A stretch of DNA of 64,000 nucleotides from Aeromicrobium sp. A1-2 (GTDB lineage Bacteria; Actinomycetota; Actinomycetes; Propionibacteriales; Nocardioidaceae): the NCBI RefSeq assembly GCF_003443875.1, contig NZ_CP027482.1, positions 992,001-1,056,000 of the forward strand. Reading direction: 5' to 3'. This document shows positions 7,102-16,239 of the stretch, in pieces; the stretch's first letter is position 1, and each line of letters opens with the position of its first letter. The notes beneath the pieces were generated by a model that saw only the letters and a program-made list of their open reading frames with translations, was not told the DNA's origin and ran no database searches. Made by a program: the position numbers and the translations under genes.

Positions 7102-7925
7102 CCGATCTGGACCGTCACGGCCGGAGTGGACTTGCCGGCCTTCTTGTCGGTCAGCCGGAACTGCCGCTCGCCCTGGCGCGAGGTGTAGATCTGGGTCTTG
7201 AACTTCGCTCCCTTTGTGGTCGTGGTCGCGATCGGGAAGTCGTCCCACTCACTGCCCGCGTCCTTGACCTGCACCTGGAGCGATGTTCCGACGCCGGCCG
7301 ACGGGAAGGTGCCCGACAACGTGAAGCGCTCACCGGGTGCGACCTGCTTGCTCGACACGTTGAGCTCCGGGTCGGGGGTCTCGGGCTCGGATGTCGTCGC
7401 CTCCGGAGTCGGCTCGGGGGTCGGTTCGTCCGTGGGTGTGGGTGCGGCGGTTGACGGCGCGGAGATCGGGGGCAGATCGACTGAGCTGATGCCTGTTGCG
7501 CTGACGAGAGCCGAACCGCCCAGGCCGAGCACGAGACCGAGCGCCGCGCCGACGAGGACGAACCAGAACGCCAGGCGACGGGCCAGACTGCGGCGTTCCG
7601 CATTCTCGTCATCCTCGTCTCGGACAGGCGGGGCGGGGGACTCCAGCCCGATCGGCAGCTTTTCAGCGTGACCGGGCGACCGACTGCCGTCGTGCAATGC
7701 GACGGCGTCGATGGCGTCCTGGACCGTCACCAGCGCGTCGACGGTGTCGTCGGACAGGTAGACGTCGAACCGCTTGCCCAGTTCCTCGGCCAGCTCGATG
7801 ATCGTGAGCGAGTCGGTGCCGAGGTCCTTGAGGACCGCCTCGGGCACGACGGCATCGTTCGTGCATCCGACCAGGCGAACGAGAATGTCCGTGAGCTGCT
7901 CATGGACTGCGGCGGGTTGAGACAC
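7098..7925 (-). CDS. membrane-tethered acyl carrier protein-like protein
   Basis: 275 residues, GTG start with TAGACT 6 nt upstream (leaderless type). Residues 5-75 are an acyl carrier domain: LKDLGTDSLTIIELAEELG presents the phosphopantetheine-accepting Ser39 in a DSL motif. Residues 80-115 are a charged linker, residues 117-140 one membrane helix, residues 150-190 a Pro/Thr/Glu linker and residues 190-275 an extracytoplasmic beta-rich domain. The topology puts the carrier domain in the cytoplasm. An ACP fused to an external sensor-like domain is unusual. No ketosynthase or acyltransferase is adjacent; the divergent neighbour is an alpha/beta hydrolase and the next gene an RDD-PAP2 protein, hinting at lipid chemistry. 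Confidence 0.75.
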   Translation of the reverse strand: MSQPAAVHEQLTDILVRLVGCTNDAVVPEAVLKDLGTDSLTIIELAEELGKRFDVYLSDDTVDALVTVQDAIDAVALHDGSRSPGHAEKLPIGLESPAPPVRDEDDENAERRSLARRLAFWFVLVGAALGLVLGLGGSALVSATGISSVDLPPISAPSTAAPTPTDEPTPEPTPEATTSEPETPDPELNVSSKQVAPGERFTLSGTFPSAGVGTSLQVQVKDAGSEWDDFPIATTTTKGAKFKTQIYTSRQGERQFRLTDKKAGKSTPAVTVQIG

Positions 7926-8013
7926 GAGGCGAGTCTAACGAGGGTGCGGAGGATCACGCGCATCCGTGCAGCGAATCGGCGGTGCCTGACCCTCCTCGGC
8001 CTAGGATGATTTG

Positions 8014-8973
8014 ATGGAAAAGGTCGAAGACATCCAGTATCTGGTGGTCCACGGCTATCGTCGAGCATTCCGCATCTCCGGTTCCGGTCCTGCCGTTCTC
8101 CTCATCCACGGGCTCGCCTGCGACTCATCAACGTGGCTCGACGTCATCCCGAAGCTGTCCGAGCACTTCACTGTGATCGCGCCTGATCTGCTGGGCCACG
8201 GCGAGTCCGACAAGCCCGATGCCGACTACTCGCTCGGCGGCTATGCCAACGGCATGAGGGACCTCCTGACGGTGCTGGGCATCGACAAGGTGACGGTCGT
8301 CGGCCACAGCTTTGGCGGCGGAGTCGCGATGCAGTTCGCCTATCAGTTCCCCGACCGGACCGAGCGGGTCGTCCTGGTCTCGACCGGCGGCCTCGGCCGC
8401 GAGGTCACTCCGCTGATCAGGTTGCTGACAGTGCCCGGAAGCAGCGCTGCGCTGGCCGTCGCCACCTTTCGACCGTGGCGGCCACTCGTCGCAGGAGGCA
8501 TGCGGGCGCTGGCCAAGACACCATTGCGTGTGACACGCGACCTCGACGAGGTTGCCCGGATCTATGAGTCTCTCGCCGACCCGGCGGCGCGAACAGCCGT
8601 CCAGCGGGTGACGAGCCACGTGCTGAACTGGAAGGGTCAGTTCGTCACGATGACAGACCGCAGCTACCTGGCCCGGCTGATGCCAGTCCTGGTCGTCTGG
8701 GGTCGAGACGACATGGTCATCCCCTCGGCCCACTCCGAGGCCGCGCCGACGCACGGATCATCGGACGTGCACGTGTTCGACGACTCAGGGCACTTCCCGC
8801 ACAAGGACCACCCCGAGGAGTTCAGTCGTCTCGTGACGGAGTTCATCGAGGACAATCCGCCCGCGCAGTATCACCGTGGTCGCTGGCGGGCACTGCTCCG
8901 CCGCGGCGATCAGTACGCTCTCGAGCCCGTGCCGGTGCTCGGCGGCGACGACGTCACGCCCGCGGTCGTCTAG
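8014..8973 (+). CDS. alpha/beta-fold hydrolase
   Basis: 319 residues from the ATG at 8014; TAGGAT stands 6 nt upstream, fitting a leaderless start. LLIHGLACDSSTW provides the oxyanion-hole HG, VVGHSFGGG the nucleophile elbow (Ser99), VVWGRDDMVIP the acid region (about residue 230) and DSGHFPHKDHP the catalytic His region (about residue 260). Closest in style to actinobacterial esterase, haloalkane dehalogenase-like or meta-cleavage-type hydrolases; the substrate is not predictable. It has no signal peptide. It is divergent from the membrane ACP and ends in a 4-nt CTAG overlap with the PAP2 gene. Confidence 0.85.
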   Translation: MEKVEDIQYLVVHGYRRAFRISGSGPAVLLIHGLACDSSTWLDVIPKLSEHFTVIAPDLLGHGESDKPDADYSLGGYANGMRDLLTVLGIDKVTVVGHSFGGGVAMQFAYQFPDRTERVVLVSTGGLGREVTPLIRLLTVPGSSAALAVATFRPWRPLVAGGMRALAKTPLRVTRDLDEVARIYESLADPAARTAVQRVTSHVLNWKGQFVTMTDRSYLARLMPVLVVWGRDDMVIPSAHSEAAPTHGSSDVHVFDDSGHFPHKDHPEEFSRLVTEFIEDNPPAQYHRGRWRALLRRGDQYALEPVPVLGGDDVTPAVV

Positions 8974-10577
8974 GACGCGGGCCGGACCTCAAGCGGCGGG
9001 GGCGCCACGATGGCCTCGGCCTCGGTCCCGGCCTCGGCCTCGGCCTCGGCCTCGGCCTTGCGCCGTTGTCGTTTGGTGTTGCCCGTGGCCCATGCTCCGA
9101 TCACGACTGCGATCCAGCCGATGAAGGCCCCCGCGACATCGTCGGCGAGGTAGTGCCAGCCGAAGTAGATCGTGGCCAGCACGACCAGTCCCAGGTAGAC
9201 CCAACCGATCATCTGCACGACCTTGCGCTGGTTGGTCGCGCGCAGGAACAACGCCGCCGAGACCACCACGGACACATGCAAGGAAGCGAAGCCGGCGATG
9301 CCGTACGTCGTGCCGCCGGTCGGATCCTCGTAGAACCTCGTGGCAGCACGGAACAAGCTCCCTTGCAACTGGGCTGCGCTGGTCTCGGGCAGATTCGCGA
9401 ACATGGCCGGCTGCACGAACGCCGGGCCGAACGTCGGGAAGATGTAGTAGCTGATGACCCCGAGCACCCAGTTGAGACTCAGCGCGGTTGCGTACCACGC
9501 GCCGAGCGACAGGTCCTTGCCCCACACCAGGAAGGCGCCGAGGGACAACGGGATCAGCGGGAGGTAGGCGACGTAGATGACCGACAGGAGCTGCGCCGAG
9601 AAGCCCACGCCCAACAGGTCGTGCAGGACCGGTGCCGGGTTGTGGTTGAAGAACAAGAAGTAGTCGATGTCGAGCATCTGCTTGTCGAAGTGCACGCCTT
9701 CACGAGCCAGCGGCAGATCGCTCTTGAGGTTGCGATAGCTCACGTAGCAGACATAGAACGAGATCAGGCCCAGCGCGATGTACGTGACGCGCTTCCAGGT
9801 CCACTCCGCACGGATGATCTCCATGAACTGGAAGAGCCGCGGAGTCTGGTCCAGGGAGCGCAACGGCGTCAGGTCAGCCGGGACACTGCCAGCCTCGAAA
9901 CGGCGGGCGGCAACCAAGCGGTCGGCGCCGTTGGAGACAAGCCACAGCGGAATCGCGAGGAGCCCGAGCCAGGCCCAGTCGCCGATCCGCGGGTGCAGGC
10001 TGCTTGCCACGGAGCTGACCAGGAAGAGCGGAAGGACGATCCGCAGCATCTGCCGGGCGATCGCGCGTCTCCACGTCAGCGGGCGCAGCGTCGACTCGTC
10101 GAGCACCACGATCTCGGTCAGGCGCGAGATCGTGGTGATGCCGGTCCGAGTCTGGCTGCGCAGCTCGTAGAGGGCGAACGGGCCGATGACCGCAACCGCC
10201 ACGACACCCACCGCCACGTGTCCCGCGGTGGAGCCGTTCGCCGCGGCCCAGGCGATCGCGACGATTCCGGCGGCCAAGCCCCAGAAGAACGTCGAGACGA
10301 ACCCGTCAAGCAGGCGACTCACGACCGATGAGCCGTGCTCGAGCGAGCGCCGCCACTCCACGGTGTGCGTGAACGAGCGGCGTGAGCGGTTGAATGCGGG
10401 GGGCACGATGCCCGCGGCAAAGAACAGCAGACCGATCAGCGGAAGCCGGATGTAGGCCGGTCCGAGGAACCCGTCAGGGTCGCGCAGAGGCACGTCATAG
10501 CGGTTGGACGCGATGATCGCGGCCAACCCCACGGCCACCGAGAGACACACGGCAAAGGTATAGGGCCGACGACGCAT
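8970..10577 (-). CDS. RDD domain-PAP2 (inositol phosphorylceramide synthase-like) fusion membrane protein
   Basis: 535 residues from the ATG at 10577, where TAGGAT stands 7 nt upstream; an in-frame ATG 9 nt earlier overlaps that box. The N-terminal half has several membrane helices and RDD-like features (SRLLDGFVSTFFW, then RSQTRTGITTISRL and WRRAIARQMLR). The C-terminal half is a PAP2_3-type phosphatase/phosphotransferase: SYYIFPTFGP, FASLHVSVVV and YFGWHYLADDVAGAFIG give the conserved His and Asp residues. A lipid-phosphate phosphatase or phosphotransferase of the membrane is the likely role. The tail is an Ala-Glu repeat from hexanucleotide repeats (9012-9059). RDD plus PAP2 in one chain is uncommon. 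Confidence 0.8.
   Translation of the reverse strand: MRRRPYTFAVCLSVAVGLAAIIASNRYDVPLRDPDGFLGPAYIRLPLIGLLFFAAGIVPPAFNRSRRSFTHTVEWRRSLEHGSSVVSRLLDGFVSTFFWGLAAGIVAIAWAAANGSTAGHVAVGVVAVAVIGPFALYELRSQTRTGITTISRLTEIVVLDESTLRPLTWRRAIARQMLRIVLPLFLVSSVASSLHPRIGDWAWLGLLAIPLWLVSNGADRLVAARRFEAGSVPADLTPLRSLDQTPRLFQFMEIIRAEWTWKRVTYIALGLISFYVCYVSYRNLKSDLPLAREGVHFDKQMLDIDYFLFFNHNPAPVLHDLLGVGFSAQLLSVIYVAYLPLIPLSLGAFLVWGKDLSLGAWYATALSLNWVLGVISYYIFPTFGPAFVQPAMFANLPETSAAQLQGSLFRAATRFYEDPTGGTTYGIAGFASLHVSVVVSAALFLRATNQRKVVQMIGWVYLGLVVLATIYFGWHYLADDVAGAFIGWIAVVIGAWATGNTKRQRRKAEAEAEAEAGTEAEAIVAPPPLEVRPAS
9012..9059 (-). repeat. hexanucleotide repeat inside the PAP2 gene
   Basis: Eight tandem units of GGCCTC on the plus strand (one unit is GGTCCC and the last GGCCTT) encode the (Ala-Glu)n tail. 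Unit length is a multiple of three, so slippage would lengthen or shorten the cytoplasmic tail without a frameshift. Confidence 0.9.
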
Positions 10578-10624
10578 AGGCGCCATCCTATTAGGTGACC
10601 CTGAGATTCAGTTGTGAGGGCGGC

Positions 10625-13381
10625 TCAGGCGTCTCCGCCCTCCTGTGCAACCCCCGCGACGGCGGTCGGATCATCGATCTGGAATCGGTTGAAGGCCTCG
10701 CGAACGGTCTCGGGTCGGACCGAGCCGCGTTGGGCGAGTGTCTGCAGAACCGACACGACGATCGACTCGGTGTCGACCTGGAACGTGCGACGTGCGGCCG
10801 CGCGGGTGTCCGCGAAGCCGAAGCCGTCGGTGCCCAACGACTGCCATGCTCCGGGCACCCATCGGGCGATCTGGTCGGGCACTGCGCGCATGTAGTCGCT
10901 CACCGCGACCGTCACCGCAGAGGTGTCCATGAGCTTGACCGTGATGTAGGGCATCCGGCTGTACTCGCCCGGGTGGTTGAGGTTCCACTTTTCGGCAGCG
11001 ACACCGTCGCGGGCCAGCTCGTTCCACGACGTCACGGACCACACGTCGGCCGCGACTCCGTAGTCGGCGGCGAGGATCTCCTGCGCCTTGAGCGCCCAGG
11101 GGACCGCGACTCCGGACGCCATGATGCGAGCAGTGACATCGCCGTCCGCAGCCTTGCGGTAGATGTAGGCGCCCTTGAGGATGCCCTCGACGTCTACGTC
11201 TTCCGGCTCGACCGGCTGGTTGATGGCCTCGTTGTAGACCGTCAGATAGAAGATGATGTCTTCGCCGTGGGGGAACGTCTCGGTCGATCCGTACATCCGC
11301 TCGAGGCCGTACTTCATGATGTGGCTGATCTCGAAGCCGAATGCGGGGTCGTAGTGCACGACCGCCGGATTGGTCTGCGCAATCAGCGGCGAGTGGCCGT
11401 CGGCGTGCTGCAGGCCCTCGCCCGTCAGGGTCGTACGACCTGCGGTGGCACCGATCAGGAAGCCACGGGCCAGCTGGTCGGCCATGGCCCAGATCGAGTC
11501 GGCGGTGCGCTGGAAACCGAACATCGAGTAGAACATGTAGACCGGGATCATCGGCTCGCCGTGCGTCGAGTACGAGCTGCCAGCGGCGATCGCCGACGCC
11601 ATCGCGCCTGCCTCGCTGATGCCCTCGTGCAGGAGCTGGCCCTGGGCGGACTCCTTGTACGCGAGCAGCAGCTTGCGGTCGACCGAGTCGTAGGTCTGAC
11701 CGGCCGGGTTGTAGATCTTGGCCGAGGGGAACATCGAGTCCATGCCGAATGTGCGGTACTCGTCGGGAGCGATCGGCACGATGCGCCGACCGATCTCGGG
11801 ATCCTTCATCAGATCGCGCAGCAGGCGGACGAAGGCCATCGTCGTTGCGATCTGCTGCTTGCCCGAGCCCTTCTTGAGCTCGTCGAAGGTCTTGTCCTCG
11901 GGCAGCTTGACACTGACCGGGTTGACCACGCGCTTGGGCAGCGAACCGCCCAACGCATGGCGGCGCGCCTTCATGTACTGGATCTCTTCGCTGTCCGGAC
12001 CGGGGTGGTAGAACGGCGCGATGTCACTGCCGTCGATCTGCTCGTCGGAGACCGGGATGTTGAGCCGGTCGCGGAAGCCCTTGAGGTCGTCCTTGGTCAG
12101 CTTCTTCATCTGGTGCGTCGCATTGCGTCCGGCAAACGACTCGAGCAGCCAACCCTTGACGGTGTGCGCGAGGATCACGGTCGGCTGGCCGGTGTGCTTC
12201 TGGGCAGCCTCGAACGCGGCGTAGACCTTGCGGTAGTCATGACCGCCTCGGGGGAGCCGCTCGATCTGACCGTCGGTCAGGTGCTCGACCATCTTCTGCA
12301 GCCGCGGATCGGCACCGAAGAACTTCTCCCGGTTGTACGCGCCGGACTCCACCGACAACGTCTGGAACTCACCGTCCGGGGTGCGGTTCATCTGGTTGAC
12401 CAGTGCGCCGTCGGTGTCGCGGGCCAGCAGGTCGTCCCACTCGCGTCCCCACACGACCTTGATGACATTCCACCCGGCGCCCCGGAAGGTCGACTCGAGC
12501 TCCTGGATGATCTTGCCGTTGCCACGCACGGGGCCGTCGAGCTGCTGCAGGTTGCAGTTGACGACGAACGTCAGGTTGTCGAGCTCTTCGCGCGCAGCGA
12601 TGCCGATCGCGCCGAGCGACTCGGGCTCACCCATCTCGCCGTCACCGAGGAACGTCCAGACGTGCTGCTGGCTGGTGTCCTTGATGCCACGGTTGTGCAG
12701 GTAGCGGTTGAAACGTGCCTGGTAGATCGAGTTGATCGCGCCCAGGCCCATCGAGACCGTGGGGAACTCCCAGTAGTCGTTCATGAGACGGGGGTGCGGA
12801 TACGACGACAGGCCGTTGCCGGCACCGTGAGAGTGCTCCTGACGGAACCGGTCCAGCTGTGTCTCGGACAGACCGCCCTCGAGGTATGAGCGTGCGTAGA
12901 TGCCTGGTGCAGCGTGACCCTGGAAATAAATGTGGTCACCGCCGCCGGGGTGGTCCTTGCCGCGGAAGAAGTGGTTGAAGCCGACTTCGTACAGACTCGC
13001 GGCCGACTGGTACGACGCAATGTGTCCGCCGACGCCCAGACCCGGGCGGTTGGCACGCGACACCATGACGGCGGCATTCCAGCGGATGTAGGAACGGATG
13101 CGACGCTCGATCGCCTCATTGCCGGGGAACCACGGCTCGCGCTCTGGTGGAATCGTGTTGATGAAGTCGGTGCTGCGGAGCGCCGGGACGCCGACGTTTT
13201 GTTCGCGGGCGCGTTCAAGGAGCCTGAGCATCACGTAGCGGGCACGGCTGCGCCCCCGGCTGTCGATCATGTCGTCGAGCGAGCTGACCCATTCTGCCGT
13301 CTCATCGGGGTCGATATCGGGTAGCTGGGTCGGCAGACCCTCGTGAATGACTGGCGGACGTTCGTGACCGGATTGCGGCAT
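10625..13381 (-). CDS. aceE: pyruvate dehydrogenase E1 component, homodimeric type
   Basis: 918 residues from the ATG at 13381 (GGGAG 7 nt upstream); an alternative start 36 nt further out also has a purine-rich site. The enzyme decarboxylates pyruvate and transfers the acetyl group to the lipoyl domain of E2. Motifs seen: [15 protein letters not shown] near residue 150, the thiamine diphosphate segment [11 protein letters not shown] with [14 protein letters not shown] downstream, and [13 protein letters not shown] with the conserved E1 pyrimidine domain. Length and domain order match the single-chain AceE of actinobacteria. No E2/E3 gene is adjacent. It is divergent from the DUF3052 gene, an arrangement known in mycobacteria. 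Confidence 0.97.
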   Translation of the reverse strand: MPQSGHERPPVIHEGLPTQLPDIDPDETAEWVSSLDDMIDSRGRSRARYVMLRLLERAREQNVGVPALRSTDFINTIPPEREPWFPGNEAIERRIRSYIRWNAAVMVSRANRPGLGVGGHIASYQSAASLYEVGFNHFFRGKDHPGGGDHIYFQGHAAPGIYARSYLEGGLSETQLDRFRQEHSHGAGNGLSSYPHPRLMNDYWEFPTVSMGLGAINSIYQARFNRYLHNRGIKDTSQQHVWTFLGDGEMGEPESLGAIGIAAREELDNLTFVVNCNLQQLDGPVRGNGKIIQELESTFRGAGWNVIKVVWGREWDDLLARDTDGALVNQMNRTPDGEFQTLSVESGAYNREKFFGADPRLQKMVEHLTDGQIERLPRGGHDYRKVYAAFEAAQKHTGQPTVILAHTVKGWLLESFAGRNATHQMKKLTKDDLKGFRDRLNIPVSDEQIDGSDIAPFYHPGPDSEEIQYMKARRHALGGSLPKRVVNPVSVKLPEDKTFDELKKGSGKQQIATTMAFVRLLRDLMKDPEIGRRIVPIAPDEYRTFGMDSMFPSAKIYNPAGQTYDSVDRKLLLAYKESAQGQLLHEGISEAGAMASAIAAGSSYSTHGEPMIPVYMFYSMFGFQRTADSIWAMADQLARGFLIGATAGRTTLTGEGLQHADGHSPLIAQTNPAVVHYDPAFGFEISHIMKYGLERMYGSTETFPHGEDIIFYLTVYNEAINQPVEPEDVDVEGILKGAYIYRKAADGDVTARIMASGVAVPWALKAQEILAADYGVAADVWSVTSWNELARDGVAAEKWNLNHPGEYSRMPYITVKLMDTSAVTVAVSDYMRAVPDQIARWVPGAWQSLGTDGFGFADTRAAARRTFQVDTESIVVSVLQTLAQRGSVRPETVREAFNRFQIDDPTAVAGVAQEGGDA

Positions 13382-13462
13382 GCTTGCTCCCTTGCGTCTT
13401 GTGGACGTGTCCATCATTCCACCTCGGGTTCGCTACTGTGATAGCGGCAACAGTGCCGACGT

Positions 13463-13480
13463 ACCTACTTTTCAGTAGGT
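13463..13480. promoter_or_regulatory. inverted repeat between aceE and the DUF3052 gene
   Basis: ACCTACT, a TTTC loop and AGTAGGT form a perfect 7-bp inverted repeat, 28 nt before the DUF3052 GTG and 82 nt before the aceE start. It could be an operator shared by the divergent pair. The regulator is unknown. Confidence 0.45.
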
Positions 13481-13507
13481 TTTCAACGAACGTAGGGAGA
13501 CATCGCG

Positions 13508-13894
13508 GTGGACGCGGGCAAGTTGGGCTTCGGTCCTGACACCGTCATCCAGGAGCTTGGCTGGGATGAGGACGTCGACGAGGAGCTCCGTGTCGAGATC
13601 GAGCGCGTCACCGGCAACAACCTGGTCGATGGTGACCATGGTGATGTCGTCGATGGCGTGATCGTCTGGTGGCGAGACAAGGATGGCGATCTGATCGACT
13701 CCTTGGTCGACTCGTTGCAGGATCTCGCCGAGGGGGGATCGGTGTGGTTGTTCACGCCCAAGGTTGGCCGCGAGGGATACGTCCCGGGCGCTGACGTGGT
13801 GGAGGCAGCACCCATCGCGGGTCTGTCGACGACCACGACGGCGTCGGCCTCCGACGAGTGGGCATCGACGAGGCTGACCGCGCACAAGCGCTGA
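13508..13894 (+). CDS. DUF3052 family protein
   Basis: 128 residues, GTG start with AGGGAGA 7 nt upstream. GFGPDTVIQELGWDEDVDEE, then LVDGDHGDVVDGVIVWWRD and a final VGREGYVPGADVVEAA are characteristic of DUF3052, an actinobacterial family usually encoded beside aceE and ahpE. It is acidic, soluble and without enzyme motifs. Function is unknown; the conserved position suggests a link to PDH or redox control, which is inference. A Ser/Thr-rich disordered tail follows residue 105. Confidence 0.88.
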   Translation: MDAGKLGFGPDTVIQELGWDEDVDEELRVEIERVTGNNLVDGDHGDVVDGVIVWWRDKDGDLIDSLVDSLQDLAEGGSVWLFTPKVGREGYVPGADVVEAAPIAGLSTTTTASASDEWASTRLTAHKR

Positions 13895-13908
13895 GCTCGG
13901 CTAATGAC

Positions 13909-15222
13909 CTAGGGTCGCCACCGGTGATTGCGCCGCCAGATCGTTGATCTCGGTGCGCGATATTCGGGGTGACCGTCGCGATCCGAGAATCGGATCGCCC
14001 ATCCGTCCTGATGGACGGTGCGATGGTGGTGTGCGCAGATCAGCACGCCTTCGGCCAGGATTGTGGTCTGCCCGACTGCGAACGGCGTCCTGGCGTGGTG
14101 TGCCTCGCACCATCCGGGTGGGCGGTCGCAGCCCGGGAACGAGCAGCCGCCATCGCGACGCTCCATGGCGCGCCGCTGGACGACCGTGAACGCACGCTTC
14201 TCGGCGCCGTGATCGAGGGGGAGCGACGCCCCTCCGAAGACTTGCGGGATGAGTCCGAGGTTGCAGGCCATCTGACGGGCCTGCCCGGCAGAGATGCGGG
14301 TGCCGGTCGAGAGGGTTGCGGCTCGAACACCGTTGACGAGGGTTTCATAGTCGAGCGCCACCATGAGGGTGGCGCCGACACCGCCACGCCCTGGCAGCTG
14401 GTCGGCCGGCAGGTGGCCGCAGAGCTCGGCGAATCCGAGGCCCTGGCGGGTGCGCGCGATGAGGTCGCGGTCGTAGTAGGACGCCGCGGCTGGAGTCGCG
14501 TCGTGAAGATGATCGCGCCGTGGGGCGGAGATCGCCTCGATAGCGGTGCGGAGCATGTCGGCCTGGGCATCGGGTAGGACGAAGCTGCCCCGGTGGGTGC
14601 CGTCGCGGTTGTCGACCATCCAGAATTCCGACCGTTTCCAAGCTGACTTCTCCCGGGACTCGAGCGACTCGTTTTCGTGAGCGTCGACCTCAGGCTTGGG
14701 CTTGAACTGATCGGTGATTCGCAATGACCTCGACCGCAGGTCCTTGAGGCTGAGCCGGGAGGCATCACCGATCAGCCGGTCCTCGCACCGGTGCTTGTGC
14801 TCGTCGAGGGTGTCGTCCGGCAGGTCGGAGATGGCTCCGGCGATGATCGCAGCTTGAGCGGCACCAATGTCTCCGCGCGCCAACGCGTCCTCGGTGCGGC
14901 CCGCTGCCCGCAGCGTCTCGCCCATGCGCACAGCCGACTCGGCCGAACGACGGTCACCGCCGAATGCCCCGGCGAGCATCGCTCCGGTCGAGGTTGCGCC
15001 CTTGCGCTTCGCGTAGTCGGAGTGGTCGAGCGATCGGGCAGCAGCCACGAGCTGCGCCCTGACCCGGGCCTCGATCCGCATCAGTCGTTCGCTCAGCGCG
15101 GCGATCGTGGCCGGCTCGAGGTTTTCCCACGCGTCGATCGGCATGCGGTCGAGCGCGCCGCCGATGTCTTCGACACCACGCGTTAGCGGGTGGGGGAGGG
15201 GGGTGGCGAGAGCGGCAGACAT
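13909..15222 (-). CDS. DUF222 (13E12-repeat type) HNH endonuclease
   Basis: 437 residues. An N-terminal helical DUF222 region (about residues 30-330) precedes a C-terminal HNH nuclease: RRDGGCSFPGCDRPPGWCEAHH and later LICAHHHRTVHQDGW supply two Cys-x-x-x-x-Cys type zinc ligands and the HNH histidines. This family is abundant in actinobacteria and includes the M. tuberculosis REP13E12 proteins, several of which are DNA-damage inducible. Here a LexA-type box and a strong promoter lie just upstream, so SOS induction is likely. The coding frame is intact, unlike the relative at 40043-41301. The target is unknown. Confidence 0.9.
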   Translation of the reverse strand: MSAALATPLPHPLTRGVEDIGGALDRMPIDAWENLEPATIAALSERLMRIEARVRAQLVAAARSLDHSDYAKRKGATSTGAMLAGAFGGDRRSAESAVRMGETLRAAGRTEDALARGDIGAAQAAIIAGAISDLPDDTLDEHKHRCEDRLIGDASRLSLKDLRSRSLRITDQFKPKPEVDAHENESLESREKSAWKRSEFWMVDNRDGTHRGSFVLPDAQADMLRTAIEAISAPRRDHLHDATPAAASYYDRDLIARTRQGLGFAELCGHLPADQLPGRGGVGATLMVALDYETLVNGVRAATLSTGTRISAGQARQMACNLGLIPQVFGGASLPLDHGAEKRAFTVVQRRAMERRDGGCSFPGCDRPPGWCEAHHARTPFAVGQTTILAEGVLICAHHHRTVHQDGWAIRFSDRDGHPEYRAPRSTIWRRNHRWRP

Positions 15223-15237
15223 GATCCTCGCAGCGAC

Positions 15238-15253
15238 TAGAACGTATGTTCGA
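15238..15253 (-). promoter_or_regulatory. LexA (SOS) box upstream of the DUF222/HNH gene
   Basis: TAGAAC-GTAT-GTTCGA differs at one base from the gram-positive/actinobacterial SOS consensus TCGAAC-N4-GTTCGA. It lies 16 nt before the start codon and overlaps the end of the -10 box, an ideal place for repression. Confidence 0.75.
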
Positions 15254-15282
15254 TTCTAGCATCGAAGGAGCGGCGGCGTCAA
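15253..15282 (-). promoter_or_regulatory. sigma-70 promoter of the DUF222/HNH gene
   Basis: On the minus strand TTGACG (15277-15282) and TAGAAT (15253-15258) are 18 nt apart. The -10 is directly followed by the LexA box. Confidence 0.7.
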
Positions 15283-15401
15283 GGAGTAATAGTCTGAAAT
15301 ATGTTGCTATTCCAGTGCGATATGAGGCGCGCCTCCAGTGGCTCGATCCTGCGCGCAGCCTCCGGCAAGCCGCCTCGGGTGGTCGCACCTAGGCTGATCG
15401 C

Positions 15402-15863
15402 ATGACTCTCGACATCGGCTCTGCCGCCCCTGATTTCACCCTCAAGAACCAGCACGGCGAGGACGTCTCGCTCTCGTCATTCCGAGGTGACAAGAACGTC
15501 GTCCTGGTGTTCTTCCCGTTCGCGTTCAGCGGCATCTGCACTGGTGAGCTCTGCGAGCTCCGCGACAACCTCGGCGACTTCGAGTCCGATGGCGCCGAGA
15601 TCCTGGCGATCTCGTGCGACCACTTCTTCTCCAACCGCGCATTCGCGGATCGTGACGGATACAAGTTCTCGATCCTCAGCGACTTCTGGCCGCACGGGGA
15701 GGTCTCTCGTGTGTACGGCACGTTCAACGAGGGTGCCGGAGCCCCCAATCGCGGCACGTATGTGATCGATCGCGAGGGCATCCTGCGCTGGAAAATCGAG
15801 AACGGCATCCCCGATGCGCGCGACCTGTCGGCCTATCGCGCGGCGTTGGCTGAGATTTCCTGA
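15402..15863 (+). CDS. ahpE: AhpE-type peroxiredoxin
   Basis: 153 residues, the normal length for AhpE. It reduces organic peroxides and peroxynitrite with reducing power from mycothiol/mycoredoxin. FPFAFSGICTGELCELRD places the peroxidatic Cys46 and a second Cys51; GSAAPDFTLKNQHGEDVSLS is the thioredoxin-fold start and RGTYVIDREGILRW the late strand. TAGGCT stands 6 nt before the ATG (leaderless type). It is followed by a good intrinsic terminator. Its position near aceE/DUF3052 matches other actinobacteria. Confidence 0.93.
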   Translation: MTLDIGSAAPDFTLKNQHGEDVSLSSFRGDKNVVLVFFPFAFSGICTGELCELRDNLGDFESDGAEILAISCDHFFSNRAFADRDGYKFSILSDFWPHGEVSRVYGTFNEGAGAPNRGTYVIDREGILRWKIENGIPDARDLSAYRAALAEIS

Positions 15864-15918
15864 AATCTTCCGCAATAACCTGCGCGCTCGACGGCCCGTG
15901 AGGTTTGATTAAGCCCAC

Positions 15919-15952
15919 GCGGCTGCCAGGGACCCGAGACCTTGGCAGCTGC
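15919..15952 (+). terminator. Rho-independent terminator after ahpE
   Basis: GCGGCTGCCAGG (15919-15930) pairs with CCTTGGCAGCTGC (15940-15952) with one bulge and one wobble, followed by GGTTCTTTTTG. It is the clearest intrinsic terminator in the window. Confidence 0.85.
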
Positions 15953-16025
15953 GGTTCTTTTTGTCCCGGCTCCCTGTGGATGAGGGTGGTTGCCGGCGCT
16001 TGCGGTATCGTTCCGCTGGTCCTGA

Positions 16026-16099
16026 GGGCGAATAGCTCAGTTGGTTAGAGCATCCGGTTTACACCCGGAAGGTCGGGGGTTCGAGTCCCTCTTCGCCCA
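16026..16099 (+). tRNA. tRNA-Val (TAC)
   Basis: Acceptor GGGCGAA pairs with TTCGCCC (16092-16098) and the discriminator is A. The anticodon loop TTTACAC gives anticodon TAC at 16060-16062, flanked by CCGG/CCGG stems, and the T arm is GGGGGTTCGAGTCCCTC-like. No CCA is encoded. The accessory-looking stretch begins immediately after this gene. Confidence 0.97.
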
Positions 16100-16239
16100 C
16101 TTGCTTTCGTCGGTCGCAACCATGGCTGTCCTGGTCGACCGCAGAAGGGTGAGTCCTTCCTGGCCTGCGCCCAGCTTGCCGATGGGGCGGCGTTCCAAAT
16201 TCCCAACAAACGGGACATCTGCTGCTCTATCTTTGGCCC

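Noticed and set aside
10595..12889. Very long plus-strand open frame opposite aceE
   Set aside because: It is an antisense shadow of the well-supported aceE gene, caused by high G+C codon bias.
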